From the NCBI RefSeq assembly GCF_021730395.1, contig NC_069371.1, positions 69,594,001-69,658,000 of the forward strand: a stretch of DNA of 64,000 nucleotides. The letters run 5' to 3'. This DNA comes from Mercenaria mercenaria (Eukaryota > Mollusca > Bivalvia > Venerida > Veneridae). Under the pieces are notes generated by a model. It had not been told where the DNA came from and did no database searches. It saw only the letters and a list, made by a program, of their open reading frames with translations. Shown piece by piece: positions 49,140 through 60,824 of this stretch (positions are counted from its first letter, which is position 1; every line of letters starts with the position of its first letter). The position numbers and the translations under genes are program-made.

Positions 49140-49585
49140 CGCATTTTGAGAACACCTGCGGTGGGCGGACGGCTCCAAAACTTGTTCGCTTTCTAATTTG
49201 AGCATTTTTGTATCCAATGTTCTATAGACTTGGTCAGGACGTTAACATCTGGGACAAGTTCGATAATCAGCCGGATCGTCCCAGTAGTTCTAGAGTTTCG
49301 CAGCGTCCCCTCTTAAACTTACGCAATCTTATTCAGTATCAACCAAACTTGGTCAGTATGCTGATTTGCATTATATCTTGGTCAAGATCTATAACCAGTC
49401 AGATAATCTCAGTAGCTCTGGGGGTATGTCCCTCGAATAACCCAGAATTGTGAATGTTGACAGTTTCCGCTTTCTTACATGAGCAGTTTTTGTCCGATGT
49501 TCACCAAACATTTTTTTATTGTTCACCAAATTTGGTCATAATATTTATGGGCATAATATCTCGCGCAAGTTTGATAACCAGCAGC
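49140..49585. repeat. Tandem repeat of about 140-base units with TTGGTCAG and GTTTGATAACCAG motifs
   Basis: About three diverged units share TTTTTGTCCGATGTTCACCA, ACTTGGTCAG, ATATCTTGGTCAAG and GATAACCAGC-type segments. I recall similar units as widespread in mollusc DNA. Confidence 0.65.
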
Positions 49586-50185
49586 AAAAACTAAATGCTT
49601 TCCTTTAGCTTTGCATAGAGCTACCCTACAATTGTTTAAATGTTTTGTAATCAAAATAACGTATATTTTGCATGTGTTGTGAAAATGATTAATTTCCATA
49701 GAATTAAACATATTAATCACATGATCAGCATTTTCCTATTTCTTACAATTCATGATTGTGTTTTGCATACATTTTAATTCTTAAACTTGACAGTGCATAC
49801 CCTACAATTGTTTAAATGTTTTGTAATCAAAGTAACGTATAATTTGCTTGTGTTGTGTAATTATTTAATTTTCATAAAATTTAATCAATGGTTATGACGA
49901 CCTGTATGATGATGATGATGATAATAGTAGTGATGATAATGATAATAATAATATTGAGGATGAAAATAATGATGACGACAATTTATCTTACTGCGAATTA
50001 AAGCTTCGTATAAGATCCCTCAAAACTACATGAAAATATATATATAACATATATCGTATTTCTGATTTTCGTTTAGATATGTTTAAGACCCGCTCAGAAT
50101 TCAACATTTTTGGTTGTTATTTCCCCTTTTACCTCTCCCATTCGTGTGTATCATTAAAACGAGCCCAGCCCCTGATGTAGACGAA

Positions 50186-50330
50186 ACTGCCTCAAAATGG
50201 TAGCAACGCATTTTGGTAGAAACTACCAAAATTCTGTCCAGTTATGGTAGTCACTACCAAAATTCGGCCGAGTTTTGGTAGTCACTACCAAAGTTCGGCC
50301 GAGTTTTGGTAGTCACTACCAAACTGCGTT
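50186..50330. repeat. Internal cluster of palindromic TTTTGGTAGTCACTACCAAA units
   Basis: Begins CTGCCTCAAAATGGTAGCAA like the left end of the 3.77-kb element, in the same orientation. About four units follow on a period near 30 bases, each with GTTTTGGTAGTCACTACCAA and TTCGGCCGA. Confidence 0.85.
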
Positions 50331-51872
50331 AGACCGAACAAAGACTAGTGTATCTGACCATCTTGGTTCCTTTATCACATTTTTATTTCTAAAATTAACC
50401 GCTATTTCTTCCACATTTCAAAAGAATCCTCCGAACGGTGATTCTTTGCGGGGCCTTCCTCTACTATGCTTTTGGAAAGGTAGATACTGGGTCTGAGAAT
50501 TCCTGTAAACTTAATTATTTCTCAAAAATGCTCTACTCTATTTAAAACAAATCGAATTTGATGGATTCTCCATCAGACAAATTTTTGAATTTGTACGTGC
50601 AATGGTAGCATATGAAAGCGAAATATAGAAGGAGTACGCACTTTTTTATTCCTATGACCCGTCTCTCAACTAATCGTAGCAAAGTTAAAGTATCCGGCTG
50701 AGAATCTGTATTCTCTGGCTGAGGATCGGTACACTTTATCTGAGGATCAAAAGAATCTGTACGCTCTGGCGCTAAACTTTCAGTATTCTTTGGCGAAGGA
50801 TCTGATTACATGTAAATTTATAAGTGGACGCCAACTTGGACGCTGGTACCGACGCCACCTCTGTGGAGGTCCTAATGTGATATATGGTTCTCGTTCCAAG
50901 TCGCATAAAGTATTTATCCTGGATATTCAGTTATTATGATAAGGCTCATGTTTCAAAGATACCAACATTTAGTCGAGTAATGGACAGACGCTTAGCTAAT
51001 GTGCAACTGAACCTCAACTTTAAAACAGATGTAACAATTCAGGAGTGTACATTTGTGCATTCAGTCCAACGGTAGTCCTACTCCCTGGGGTGTACGTAAA
51101 GATTTTTCCAGCACCAGGTGAAAATACGAGAAAGTTATGCCCGGTTAACAAAAATACACGTGCTTGATATTTACTCTGCCAACCTTGATATCTCTCGGTG
51201 AATAAATTAATCGGTAACCCTCGGAATTAAATTTTCTACGGGACTGGATTATTTAATTGCATTTAACTTCACTATATTAAACAACATTGAAAACTTCTAA
51301 AGATTTTGGTGGATAAATGTTGCATGTCTACCTTGCATATACTTTTAAAGGTATTATACAGACCGTCTTATGTGACCATTTCTCATGAATCACTAGAATT
51401 TTAACCTCAAACAGTCTATACTTAATTATGAGCGTTTGTGAAACCTGTCCCATGTTCGGGTCATGCGTCCGACGCATCAAATAATTGTGGTAAACAGTTG
51501 TGCCAAGTTCCTTCAATATCTCTCGATATATATGTCAAAGTTAGACTCACGTGTGTTCCAATGGTCCTGCTTGACTGAATATATTTTAAAGATTGAAAGG
51601 TCAAGGTCGGTTGAGTTCCATCATGACACTCCTTGAAATGATATTGCTCATTTGTCACAAAATATCTTTTCATTTTTTTTTTTGCAAATCATGAGGTTTT
51701 TATTAATACCGTTTTTCGTTGGATGTGTACATATCCGACGCGCTTTGGTACTACAATTCTGTAAACTACCAAATTTCGTTGAGTGTAACGCGTTTTGGTA
51801 GTGAATACCAAAACTCGGCCGAATTTTGGTAGTGACTACCAAAACGCGTTGCTACCAATTTAAGGTGCAACA

Positions 51873-53243
51873 GAGCTAACCTAAATAGTGTCATTTGTAC
51901 AATCTCGTGATAGTATTATGTTCCACAGAGCGAAGTATTGATAGTGTCATTTTACCATTTTGAGATAGCATTATGCTCCATAGAGGCTCGCCTAAATAGT
52001 GTCATTTTCTCCATAGTGTATCGTCTAAATAGTGTTATTTTTACCATATCGTGAAAGCATTATAATCAAAAGAGCCTCGCCTAAACAGTGTCATCTTTGC
52101 CATCTCGTGATAGCATTATGCTTCATAGAGCCTCGTCTAAATGGTGTCATTTTACCATCTCGTGATAACATTATGCTTCATACAGCCTCGCCTAAATAGG
52201 GTTATTTTTACCATCTCTTGATAGCATTACGTTGCATACAGCCTCGCCTAAATAGTGTCATTTTACCATCTCGTGACAGCAAAATGCTCCATAAAGCTTC
52301 GTCTAAACAGTGTCATTTTTACCATCTCAAGATAGCATTATGTTCTATAGAGCCTTGTTTAAATAATGTCATTTTCACCATCTCGTGATAGCATTGTGTT
52401 CCATAGAGCCTCACCTAAATAGTGCTATTTTTACCACATCGTTATAGCAATACGCTCCATAGAGCCACCTCTAAATAGTGTCATTTTTAACATCTCGTGA
52501 TAGCATTATGTTCCATAAAGCCTCGCCTAAATAGTGTCATTTTTACCATCTCAAGATAGCATTATGCTCCATAGAGCCTTGTTTAAATAATGTCATTTTC
52601 ACCATCTCGTGATAGCATTGTGTTCCATAGAGCCTCACCTAAATAGTGCTATTTTTACCACATCGTTATAGCAATACGCTCCATAGAGCCACGTCTAAAT
52701 AGTGTCATTTTTAACATCTCGTGATATCATTGTGTTCCATAAAGCCTCGCCTAAATAGTGTCATTTTTACCATCTCAAGATAGCATCACGCTCCGTAGAG
52801 CCTTGCCTATATAGTGTCATTTTTACCATCCCTTGATAGCATTACGTTGCATAGAGCCTCGCCTAAATAGTGTCATTTTAACCATCTCGTGACAGCAAAA
52901 TGCTCCATAAGGCTTCGTCTAAATAGTAGTGTCATTTTTACCATCTCAAGATAGCATTATACTCCATAGAGCCTTGCCTAAATACATGATGAAATGTAGT
53001 GTCATTTTAACATATCGTGATAGCAATTTGCTCCATAGAGCCCCGTCTGAATAATGTCATCTGTACCATCTCGAGATAGCATTGTGTTCCATAGAGCCTC
53101 GCCTACATAGTGTCATTTTACCATCTCGTGATAGCAATATGCTCCATAGAGCCTCGTTTAAATAGTGTCATTTTCACCATCTCATGATAGCATTGTGTTC
53201 CATAGAGCCTCACCTAAATAGTGCTATATTTATCATATCGTTA
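51873..53243. repeat. 56-bp satellite array, middle part
   Basis: Continues the array after the 3.77-kb insertion. A longer block of about 220 bases (four units) is itself duplicated: the run from AAGATAGCATTATG near 52328 to TTATAGCAATACGCTCCATA near 52441 recurs from 52551 to 52664. Confidence 0.92.
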
Positions 53244-55521
53244 GGGTAAAATGGGGTAACTGGGACACTTAAAGAAATACTGTTGAGAAATATTTTAGAA
53301 AGACAAAATATAAGCTGGATTTATTGATATTTCAGTATGCGCAACCTATGTAATATATGACGAATATAAACTTTTACAAATACCTGATAACCGGAGATTA
53401 ACTTTAGATTAATTAAACATTGGTCAAGTGTCCCAAGTTATCCCACCCAGTTGGGGTAACTTGGGACATTTTAGTTGCATTAAAATTGTGTATATTACAG
53501 TCGCATTTATGAAAATGAATTCATTTATTTCCACAGATCAAAACAGAAGTCTAAACTGAAAATATAGCTCAATATAAATTACAATTTATGACTGTTTTGT
53601 AAAACAATGATGCATAAAGAAATCAATATGTCCATTTTTTGCCTAAATTATGTCTTTATTTCTTTCAATATATGCTTATTATATAAATCGTTTAAAATGA
53701 AAAATGTTATAAGTGTAAATAACTATGTTTGAATTAAACATAAACTTGACATAATCCATTATGTACTTATAAATGTGATTTTTACACTTTAAATTGATCA
53801 AAATTTTAAACAGTCTTAAAACAGATTTTATCAAATGTTAACGGGACAATTGAAATGTGTGTCTTTTCACAAAGAAATAAGGACATTAACTAGCTTTTTG
53901 CATACAGGAAGACTCGGGGAGAAGGGGGTGAGATGTTAAGGGAATGAAGGCAGGGTTAAGTAGATCTAGAGGGACACATGGGCATACGCTCTCGGAAACT
54001 ATTGGCAACTGTACCTAAAATGTGTTGTCTGACCAATATTTGGTGTTTGCTTTAGCCAGAATATTTGGCACAAAGTCATATTTTAAAGGAGTAATTAACA
54101 AAAAAAAACTACCCAGTTGGCTTGACTGTCAGTTGGTTTCTGCGCTTCACCTAGTATAAATACTACTTATTAATATAAGATTTGCCGACAGTTTCTTTAA
54201 ATATGAAAGAAATATCAGTATTTGCCTTTTAGACTATCAAATATTCTAAACTCAACAGATTTTACGCGGAATGAGTAGGTGGGGTTTACGGAACGATCTC
54301 CCTTAAATAAACTTATGTAACTAAACAGTTACTTGGATCATGTAAACTTGGTATCAGGCAGAAAAGGTTCAGTAATTGCACCCAAGTTAAGCTAATATAG
54401 ATTATGACCACGCCTGTGAACTAGTGGTATACTTACAAAATATCAGAGTTTCATCATTACTATCTACTTTCTTTCCTTTTTTCATTTCATTCGTGGAAAA
54501 CGATTAAAAGTTGACAATTTATAGTGGTTATGTCCAGTTATGTACAACATTTTATGTACTATCCATTGGAGCATATTCCCTTTTTCTTCCAGCATCCAGT
54601 TTGTTCAAAAATAAAATCATGGAGAACTTTGATCTTAACGACAGTGTCCCACTTGCCCCAATACATTAGGGTAAGTGGGACACTTTTGAAAAGGAACGTT
54701 CAAAATAAAGTATGTTGTTATTTCTCAAAAACAAATCTCATTGTATGAAATAGTAATGTGATACCTACAGTTTTGCTACTCTTCCCATAACTGAATGTAT
54801 CAACACATACCAATATAAATATTTTGGACTTGCCATATTTCACAAACAAGCACCTGTTTTATAACGTCGTTGTCTGACGTCAACGCAACGATTCATGACA
54901 GGCCACTTTATTATTCAAAATGAAAGTCATTAAAACCAAATTATTATACTTTTCGATAGAATTTTAAAAAGATAATGCCATGCCCTTGATTTGCAATGAT
55001 ACATAATACGCTTCAATATTTCAAACAAGTTTAATGCGATATTACATATATACGAGAACCAGCTTCATGCTTCAAAATTATCATGACGTCACATTTATGA
55101 TCAAGCCGTATCGAAATTAAATATCTTTAAGATCTTATTGATATACCGATCACATATAAACAAATACATCTATAAAGTCAGAAGACTATTTCTACTGTGC
55201 GTTTCACTAGACAGGAACATAACAAGAATATTTTAATGCATCATCTGAAAAAAATAGACATACTTATTTACAGCGTGTAATTTTATGTTTTCTTATTTTT
55301 ATTTAATTAGTAATACCCTGAACATATGTCTAAGAAAATCGATTCTTAAAATAGTTTCCAATCCATCGGTAGAAAAAGTTTTGTCAAAATAGGCTTTAAC
55401 ACTGAATGTTCTTTTTCAACATGTGATCTTATTTAGGGAACGTAACCAATATTTACCCCAATTTACTAAAAAGTGTAAAGTGTCCCAGTTTCCCCATTGT
55501 CCCAGTTACCCCATTTTACCC
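53244..55521. mobile_element. 2.28-kb TA-flanked inverted-repeat element inserted in the satellite
   Basis: The left end GGGTAAAATGGGGTAACTGG is repeated inverted at the right end (CCAGTTACCCCATTTTACCC), at least 23 bases without mismatch. TA is duplicated: satellite CGTTATAGCAATACG, seen uninterrupted near 52440, is split as CGTTA / TATAGCAATACG. Two internal hairpins reuse the end motif (near 53427-53470 and 54643-54683). There is no transposase-like frame. Tc1/mariner-like by target site only. Confidence 0.85.
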
Positions 55522-56140
55522 TATAGCAATACGCTCCATACTGCCTCGTCTAAATAGTGTCATTTTTAACATCTCGTGATAGCAATAAGCTCCATAGCTC
55601 CTCGTCTAAATAGTGTCATTTTCACCATCTCGTGATAGCATTGTGTTCCATAGAACCTCGCCTAAATAGTGCCATTTTTACCATATCGTTATAGCAGTAT
55701 GCTCCATAGAGACTCGTCTAAATAGAGACATTTTTAACATCTCGTGATAGCATTGTGTTCCATACAGCCTCGCCTAAATAGTGCAATTTTTACCATCTCG
55801 TGATAGCAATATGCTCCATAGATCTTCGTCTAAATAGTGTTCGTCTAAATAGTGTCATTTTCTCCATCTGGTGATAGCATTGTGTTCCATAGAGCCTCGT
55901 CTGTATTGTGACTTTTCTTCCATTTCATGATACTATTATGCTCCGTAGAGTATCGTCTAATAAGTGACTCGTCTACCTTCTGGTGACAATATGTTGAGCG
56001 ACACTTCTATCATTTCGTGATAGTCTTGTGATCCACAGAGCTTCGTCTAATAAGTTCTACCATCTCGAGAAGGTACTGTGCTCCAAAGAGTCTCGTCTTA
56101 ACAGTTGCACCTCTATCATTTCGTGACAGTATTTTTCCAT
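55522..56140. repeat. 56-bp satellite array, right part
   Basis: The array resumes in register and becomes diverged after about 55900, fading out near 56140. Confidence 0.88.
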
Positions 56141-56899
56141 CGAATGTTATGATGAAGACTTCTATGAACGTAATCAATACATACTGAACCGCGTTAGAAG
56201 GTTAAAGGTCAGTAATTCAAATCCTTCTTTGTTTCATATAAAAAACGACAACTTCATGTCGTCTTTACGTATCTTTAGAGAACTTCACTTTTTCCTACAC
56301 CAATTTTTCATGAAAGTTCTATCACAAATTAACGAAAAAATGGAAAGAAAATAGGGGGTTGAATAGTTCCTAGTGAAATGCCAGTCGGTTGTGGTTTGCT
56401 ACCCTAAAAATGGCGCATATTTGCTCTCCTCCGCGCAATAAACACCTACTTCCGGTTTCGATCTGCAAAACTTGCCATGTGGGTTGTATGAACATGAAAA
56501 CCGTCTCATTTCATGCAGAATGTATTCTAGTAGCGAAAAAGTGTGATTAAAGCACTCGTTCTACACGAATTTGCGCAGAAAATGGGAAAATTAGGATCTA
56601 TTTATTATGGACTTCTTTTGGAAGCACATTTTCGACCGAATTATTGACCTTATTCCTTCTATAGAAACGCAGCATTTATACAGCTCTAAAACCTAGTTTA
56701 TGAAAAGGTTTTGATTCAAGATTTTTAGGACAGCTACATTAAATGCAAATCATACAAGACAAAAAAACAACAACATGAAATTGAAATACATATTCGAAGA
56801 ACTGTATGCTTTACGAGACACATACTACAAAAAAGGAATCACTAAAAGATCTGGAATTCGCTAAAATAATGAATTTCGCCTAATATGCTGATCGAAGCG
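56141..56899. other. Intergenic stretch
   Basis: No gene is recognised. The segment 56400-56600 (AAATGGCGCATATTTGCTCT, ACTTCCGGTTTCGATCTGC) is less AT-rich than its surroundings and may be a dispersed repeat. Confidence 0.35.
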
Positions 56900-57136
56900 T
56901 GGGCCGCGCCATGAGAAAACCAACATAGTGCGTTTGCGACCAGCATGGATCCAGACCAGCCTGCACATCCGCGCAGTCTGGTCAGGATCCATGCTGTTTG
57001 CTAACGGTTTCTCTAATTGCAATAGGCTTTGAAAGCGGACAGCATGGATCCTGACCAGACAGCGCGGATGCGCAGGCTAGTCTGGATCCATGCTGGTCGC
57101 AAACGCACTATGTTGGTTTTCCCATGGTGCGGCTCA
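56900..57136. mobile_element. Palindromic MITE, family M1, copy 3 (longest)
   Basis: The left end TGGGCCGCGCCATGAGAAAA is inverted at the right as TTTTCCCATGGTGCGGCTCA. Both arms hold ACCAACATAGTGCGTTTGCG and CAGCATGGATCCAGACC-type cores. The core is present twice, so the element looks like a partial internal duplication of copy 2. Confidence 0.88.
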
Positions 57137-60100
57137 ATTTATCAGCTTGATGAATAAATACTACTCACTGTACTTGTTATAGTTAATTTGACTTTAGCGT
57201 TTAATTGTGGTACTGTTTACAACTTTGTACCGAAATGTTCGCCTTCAGGCTGTTTTGTTATCGGTTTTTTGAATTCTAATACTTTGTAGCTCTAGTATTT
57301 TTCATAATTAACCTTTTTTTCTTCTAAACTTCAAAAGATCCTTAGGAACGCGGTACCTTGAAATTTCTATACGTGGCGTAAAATCTCCCCGCTAGAGATG
57401 GAAAAAAGTCGAATTCGCCCGTATCTTCACATGCTTTTATTGAGAGTCAGTAAAGAAGAGCTAGACCCGAATATACTTGATATGTTCCTTGAATTCGTAA
57501 CTCCTTTTACTTGCATGAATATTTACATAAACTATAAGTTTTGTATAGAAAAATAAACGGAACTGGTGCAATAATATCAAGGGTGGCTCTTTCTTTGAAC
57601 TGACATCATTCACAAAAAAAGAAGAAGAAAAGAGAGTTCAAAATGGAGTGTTTCGAAAAAAAATCAAACCGAACATTAAATTGTGAATTAAAGCTAGATG
57701 GTAAAAGACTAAAATCAAATCTATGTGTTTTGTTTTTTCTGGATTTAAGGATATTTTAGATAAATATCAGGAACTGTATTTTTATTGGAAGGCAATTTAT
57801 AATTTAATGCCTGTTTTTCATACTCGTTGTCTGTATATGTTTTATTTTATCTACTAGTATGAACTTTAGTGTGTCTCTACATTACACTGCTATGTGGTTA
57901 CGGTTTGCGGGGGTGCGTGGAGGTGGGGTGGGGGAGGTGTGTAGTTTTTACGTCGGTGGATTCGACGCCAACTCTGCTACGAGACTAGAGGAAAAAATTG
58001 TACACATTTTCCTGTCAAATGATAACTGAGTTTGGAATTATTGATATTTTATGTTCATATTAATATCACCTTAACGAAAACTTGTTTATTCAGCCTGACT
58101 ACGAAGTTCACTGCCCTGAATCCGGAGCTGAATGAAATACGCCGTACAAAGATAATTCACGGATAGTTAACTTTTATCTGACAATTGCCCCTTGACGTAC
58201 TATATTGTCGATCTTTCATCTGATACCATACATATTAAGCATCTTTAGGGGGTTCGGTCTTCCGCCTGACCGCTATATCTAAATACAGACATCGTATTAG
58301 TGGCTTAGATATGGATACGATCTTGCGTTGGTAATGTATGTACGTGCGGACTGTTCTTGCATTACAATGTATCAAAAATTAAAGAGTTACTGAGCTTTTT
58401 TATTGCTATCCGCCAAAAAATAAATCAAGTTCAAAATGATTATTTTCGAGTGATTGTACTGAAAACTCGAGACATATTTTATTATTTAAGCCAATCCCGC
58501 TTCCTCCGAAGGCACCGTGTATTGGTTCTTTAAGGCTACGAAACTTTAGCCTCAGGATTGACGATAAAACACATCATCCACACCAATGCTCCAACACACC
58601 TTGTAGCATCGCTAAAACTCATTAATTCAATCAACTTTCGACAAGTTTTAAAAGTACTTATCTATTTTGCTTTATTTACACATGGAAACAAATTAAGATT
58701 TTATCGTCGAATAAAGAATTATATGCGTCCTAAAATTATAAAAACAACACTGATTTTATGCACGAGAAAATCACTGATGAGATATATTTTGAACATAACA
58801 CACCATCAATGATTACTATCTACAACCTTGACGACATTTATCAACGAGCCGCCGCAAACACGTAGAAACAATGATTTTATCATCATAATAACGTCATTTA
58901 ACGTCACACTTTTAAAATTCTTTTTCAATTGACGAATTATAACACTAGATGTTTATAATCTCTGTTCATCTTAGTACGAGCTATAAAATGCTATTCGGTC
59001 AGCATCAATGCCCATAGTAAAAAAACTAGAATTTTATTTTTTCTCAATTTTATTATTCATCTTGCCAAACAGCCTATGTTTTTGTACTATACTTCTTGAA
59101 AGTAATTCTGTTTCAGAGAATTGAAAAAAAAAAAACAATAACAGATATCTGGAAGTTTTTAGGGTATTTTAATTCTACTGTCTTGAAATTTTAGGTAGAG
59201 TCCAAGCATGATTATCAATCTTTTTTATTCAACAGTGTCCAATCTTAAACCAGTAGACATAATCAAATGCGTTTATAAGGAAATGTTAGATTTTTTTCCG
59301 TTAAGAAATTGCTGACACGCATTTTTTTCTCGAATATAAATTGATACAGAACGGCTTGACTCTTTTAAATACATTTTACTTTGAAAATTATTCAGACACG
59401 TGCAAAAAAGACAGAAAATTTGTGAAATGGATCACCAAAATTATTTTATTTTGTTATTATATTATTAATTTTGCTCCTCAGTCATTTATCAAACAAAAAT
59501 GGAAAAATTGCCATTATTTATGAATTTAGTTACAAATTACCGACAAATTACGTAAACTGATTCGCAGTTTATCTTTTGCGTAATTTGTGACAACAGAGAG
59601 TCATTGTCCTATAACAGGGGCGGACATAAGTGTGTAATCCATGACCCGTTGTCCTCATGTAGCAATCTGAAAATCTGGCATGATTTCAATTTGGTTATGA
59701 ATATAATTTAGTGGTCTAGCATCGAACATTCATTTCGGAAATAGTGCCAGGTAAAAACGGTCAACTAGTTAAACGGTCGCACGTCTCTGCACATCACCTC
59801 TCTGTACATCACGTCTCTGTACATCATTATAAATTCAATTTTGACCAAATTACATCCCTATCCTCTAAGTTTCAAATACTTGTATAAATATACATCTATT
59901 ACATACGTAACTTTACACAAGAATGGAATTTATAATGTTCTCAAAACCTCGTCTAGACTACATCATTGATACCTATACACTTCGATAAAAAGAGACTTGC
60001 TGAAATGTAATAAAGTTAATTAAAGAGGAAGACTGTGTTAGTGACACGGCCCGGGGCTCACTGTCGCATTGTAAACCATCGCGTCTGGGTGCTAACATAA

Positions 60101-60583
60101 CCATTATTACGTGTCTTTATCCGAAAATCTGTAACTGTCCAAATTTATTTTAAAAGATTACAGACGGTGATAAGATCTTTATCCACTTAGATAATGCTTT
60201 CCTATATTGTGTATTACATACATCTATTTTCAAACCAGATAGTTCACTTACCAGTTCGTTCTGTTCAAAACTCATAATGCCTTTGTTTAAAATGTGGTTG
60301 CCACATTTTCCGTAATGAACATAAAATTACATTAATTTCTTGTTAAATCCTATTTCTGATAATTACTTTCTTTAACATTTATCAAAGGTCTGAATATTGT
60401 TGAATATACGAGAATGTTTTTATTGAATCTATTGTTTTTATTACCTCCCTTTAATGATCTAACTATAACAGTTCATGTGCAATATTAAATGTAAGCACGC
60501 ATAACATCTCTTTATCTGTTTTTAAGATAAAAATTTAAAGCATTATGGACCTTTAATGTTATAAAATATCTGCAAGTTGCTCT
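57137..60583. other. Gene-free AT-rich stretch
   Basis: No supported gene. A GT/GGGG-rich patch is near 57908-57940. A short palindrome at 59541-59591 pairs GACAAATTACG with CGTAATTTGTG and TAAACTG with CAGTTTA. Confidence 0.38.
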
Positions 60584-60824
60584 GGCCCGTGTTCACAAAA
60601 CATTTTCAGTCTCAGCTGAGTTTGATAATGAAACTTTATTTGTCATTTGTGTCTAAATGGGATGTTTAAAACTAAATTTCAAATTAATAACTATTTTCAG
60701 GTGGCTATTCAGTATTGATGGTCGGTCTCAGTTGGAATTTAACCTTAAGTTTTCGTAAAATTGATATTAAAATTTCAAACTCAAACTCAGCTGAGACCGA
60801 AAAATGTTTTGTGAACACGGGGCC
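60584..60824. mobile_element. MITE with GTGTTCACAAAACATTTT termini
   Basis: The left end GGCCCGTGTTCACAAAACAT, continuing to CTCAGCTGAGTTTG, is repeated inverted at the right (CAAACTCAGCTGAGACCG to GAACACGGGGCC). The arms are about 42 bases and the length is 241 bases. No coding capacity. Confidence 0.87.

Larger units (their letters stand above)
48100..51872. mobile_element. 3.77-kb terminal-inverted-repeat element inserted in the satellite
   Basis: The left end begins TGTTACGCCTCAAAATGGTA. The right end, read inverted, begins TGTTGCACCTTAAATTGGTA. After that both arms share GCAACGCGTTTTGGTAGTCA and CTACCAAAATTCGGCCGA, giving about 60 bases of inverted repeat. The flanks are satellite: AGAGCTT before and AGAGCTA at the right edge, a likely target duplication of about 7 bases. 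Inside lie a nested MITE (48474-48658), a tandem repeat (49140-49585) and a second cluster of the terminal motif (50186-50330). No reading frame exceeds about 80 codons and none resembles a transposase, so it is non-autonomous. The superfamily is not certain. Confidence 0.75.

Noticed and set aside
49208-49453. 81-codon frame inside the 3.77-kb element as a transposase fragment
   Set aside because: It is a translation of a tandem repeat (TTGGTCAG / GATAACCAG units), not a conserved protein.
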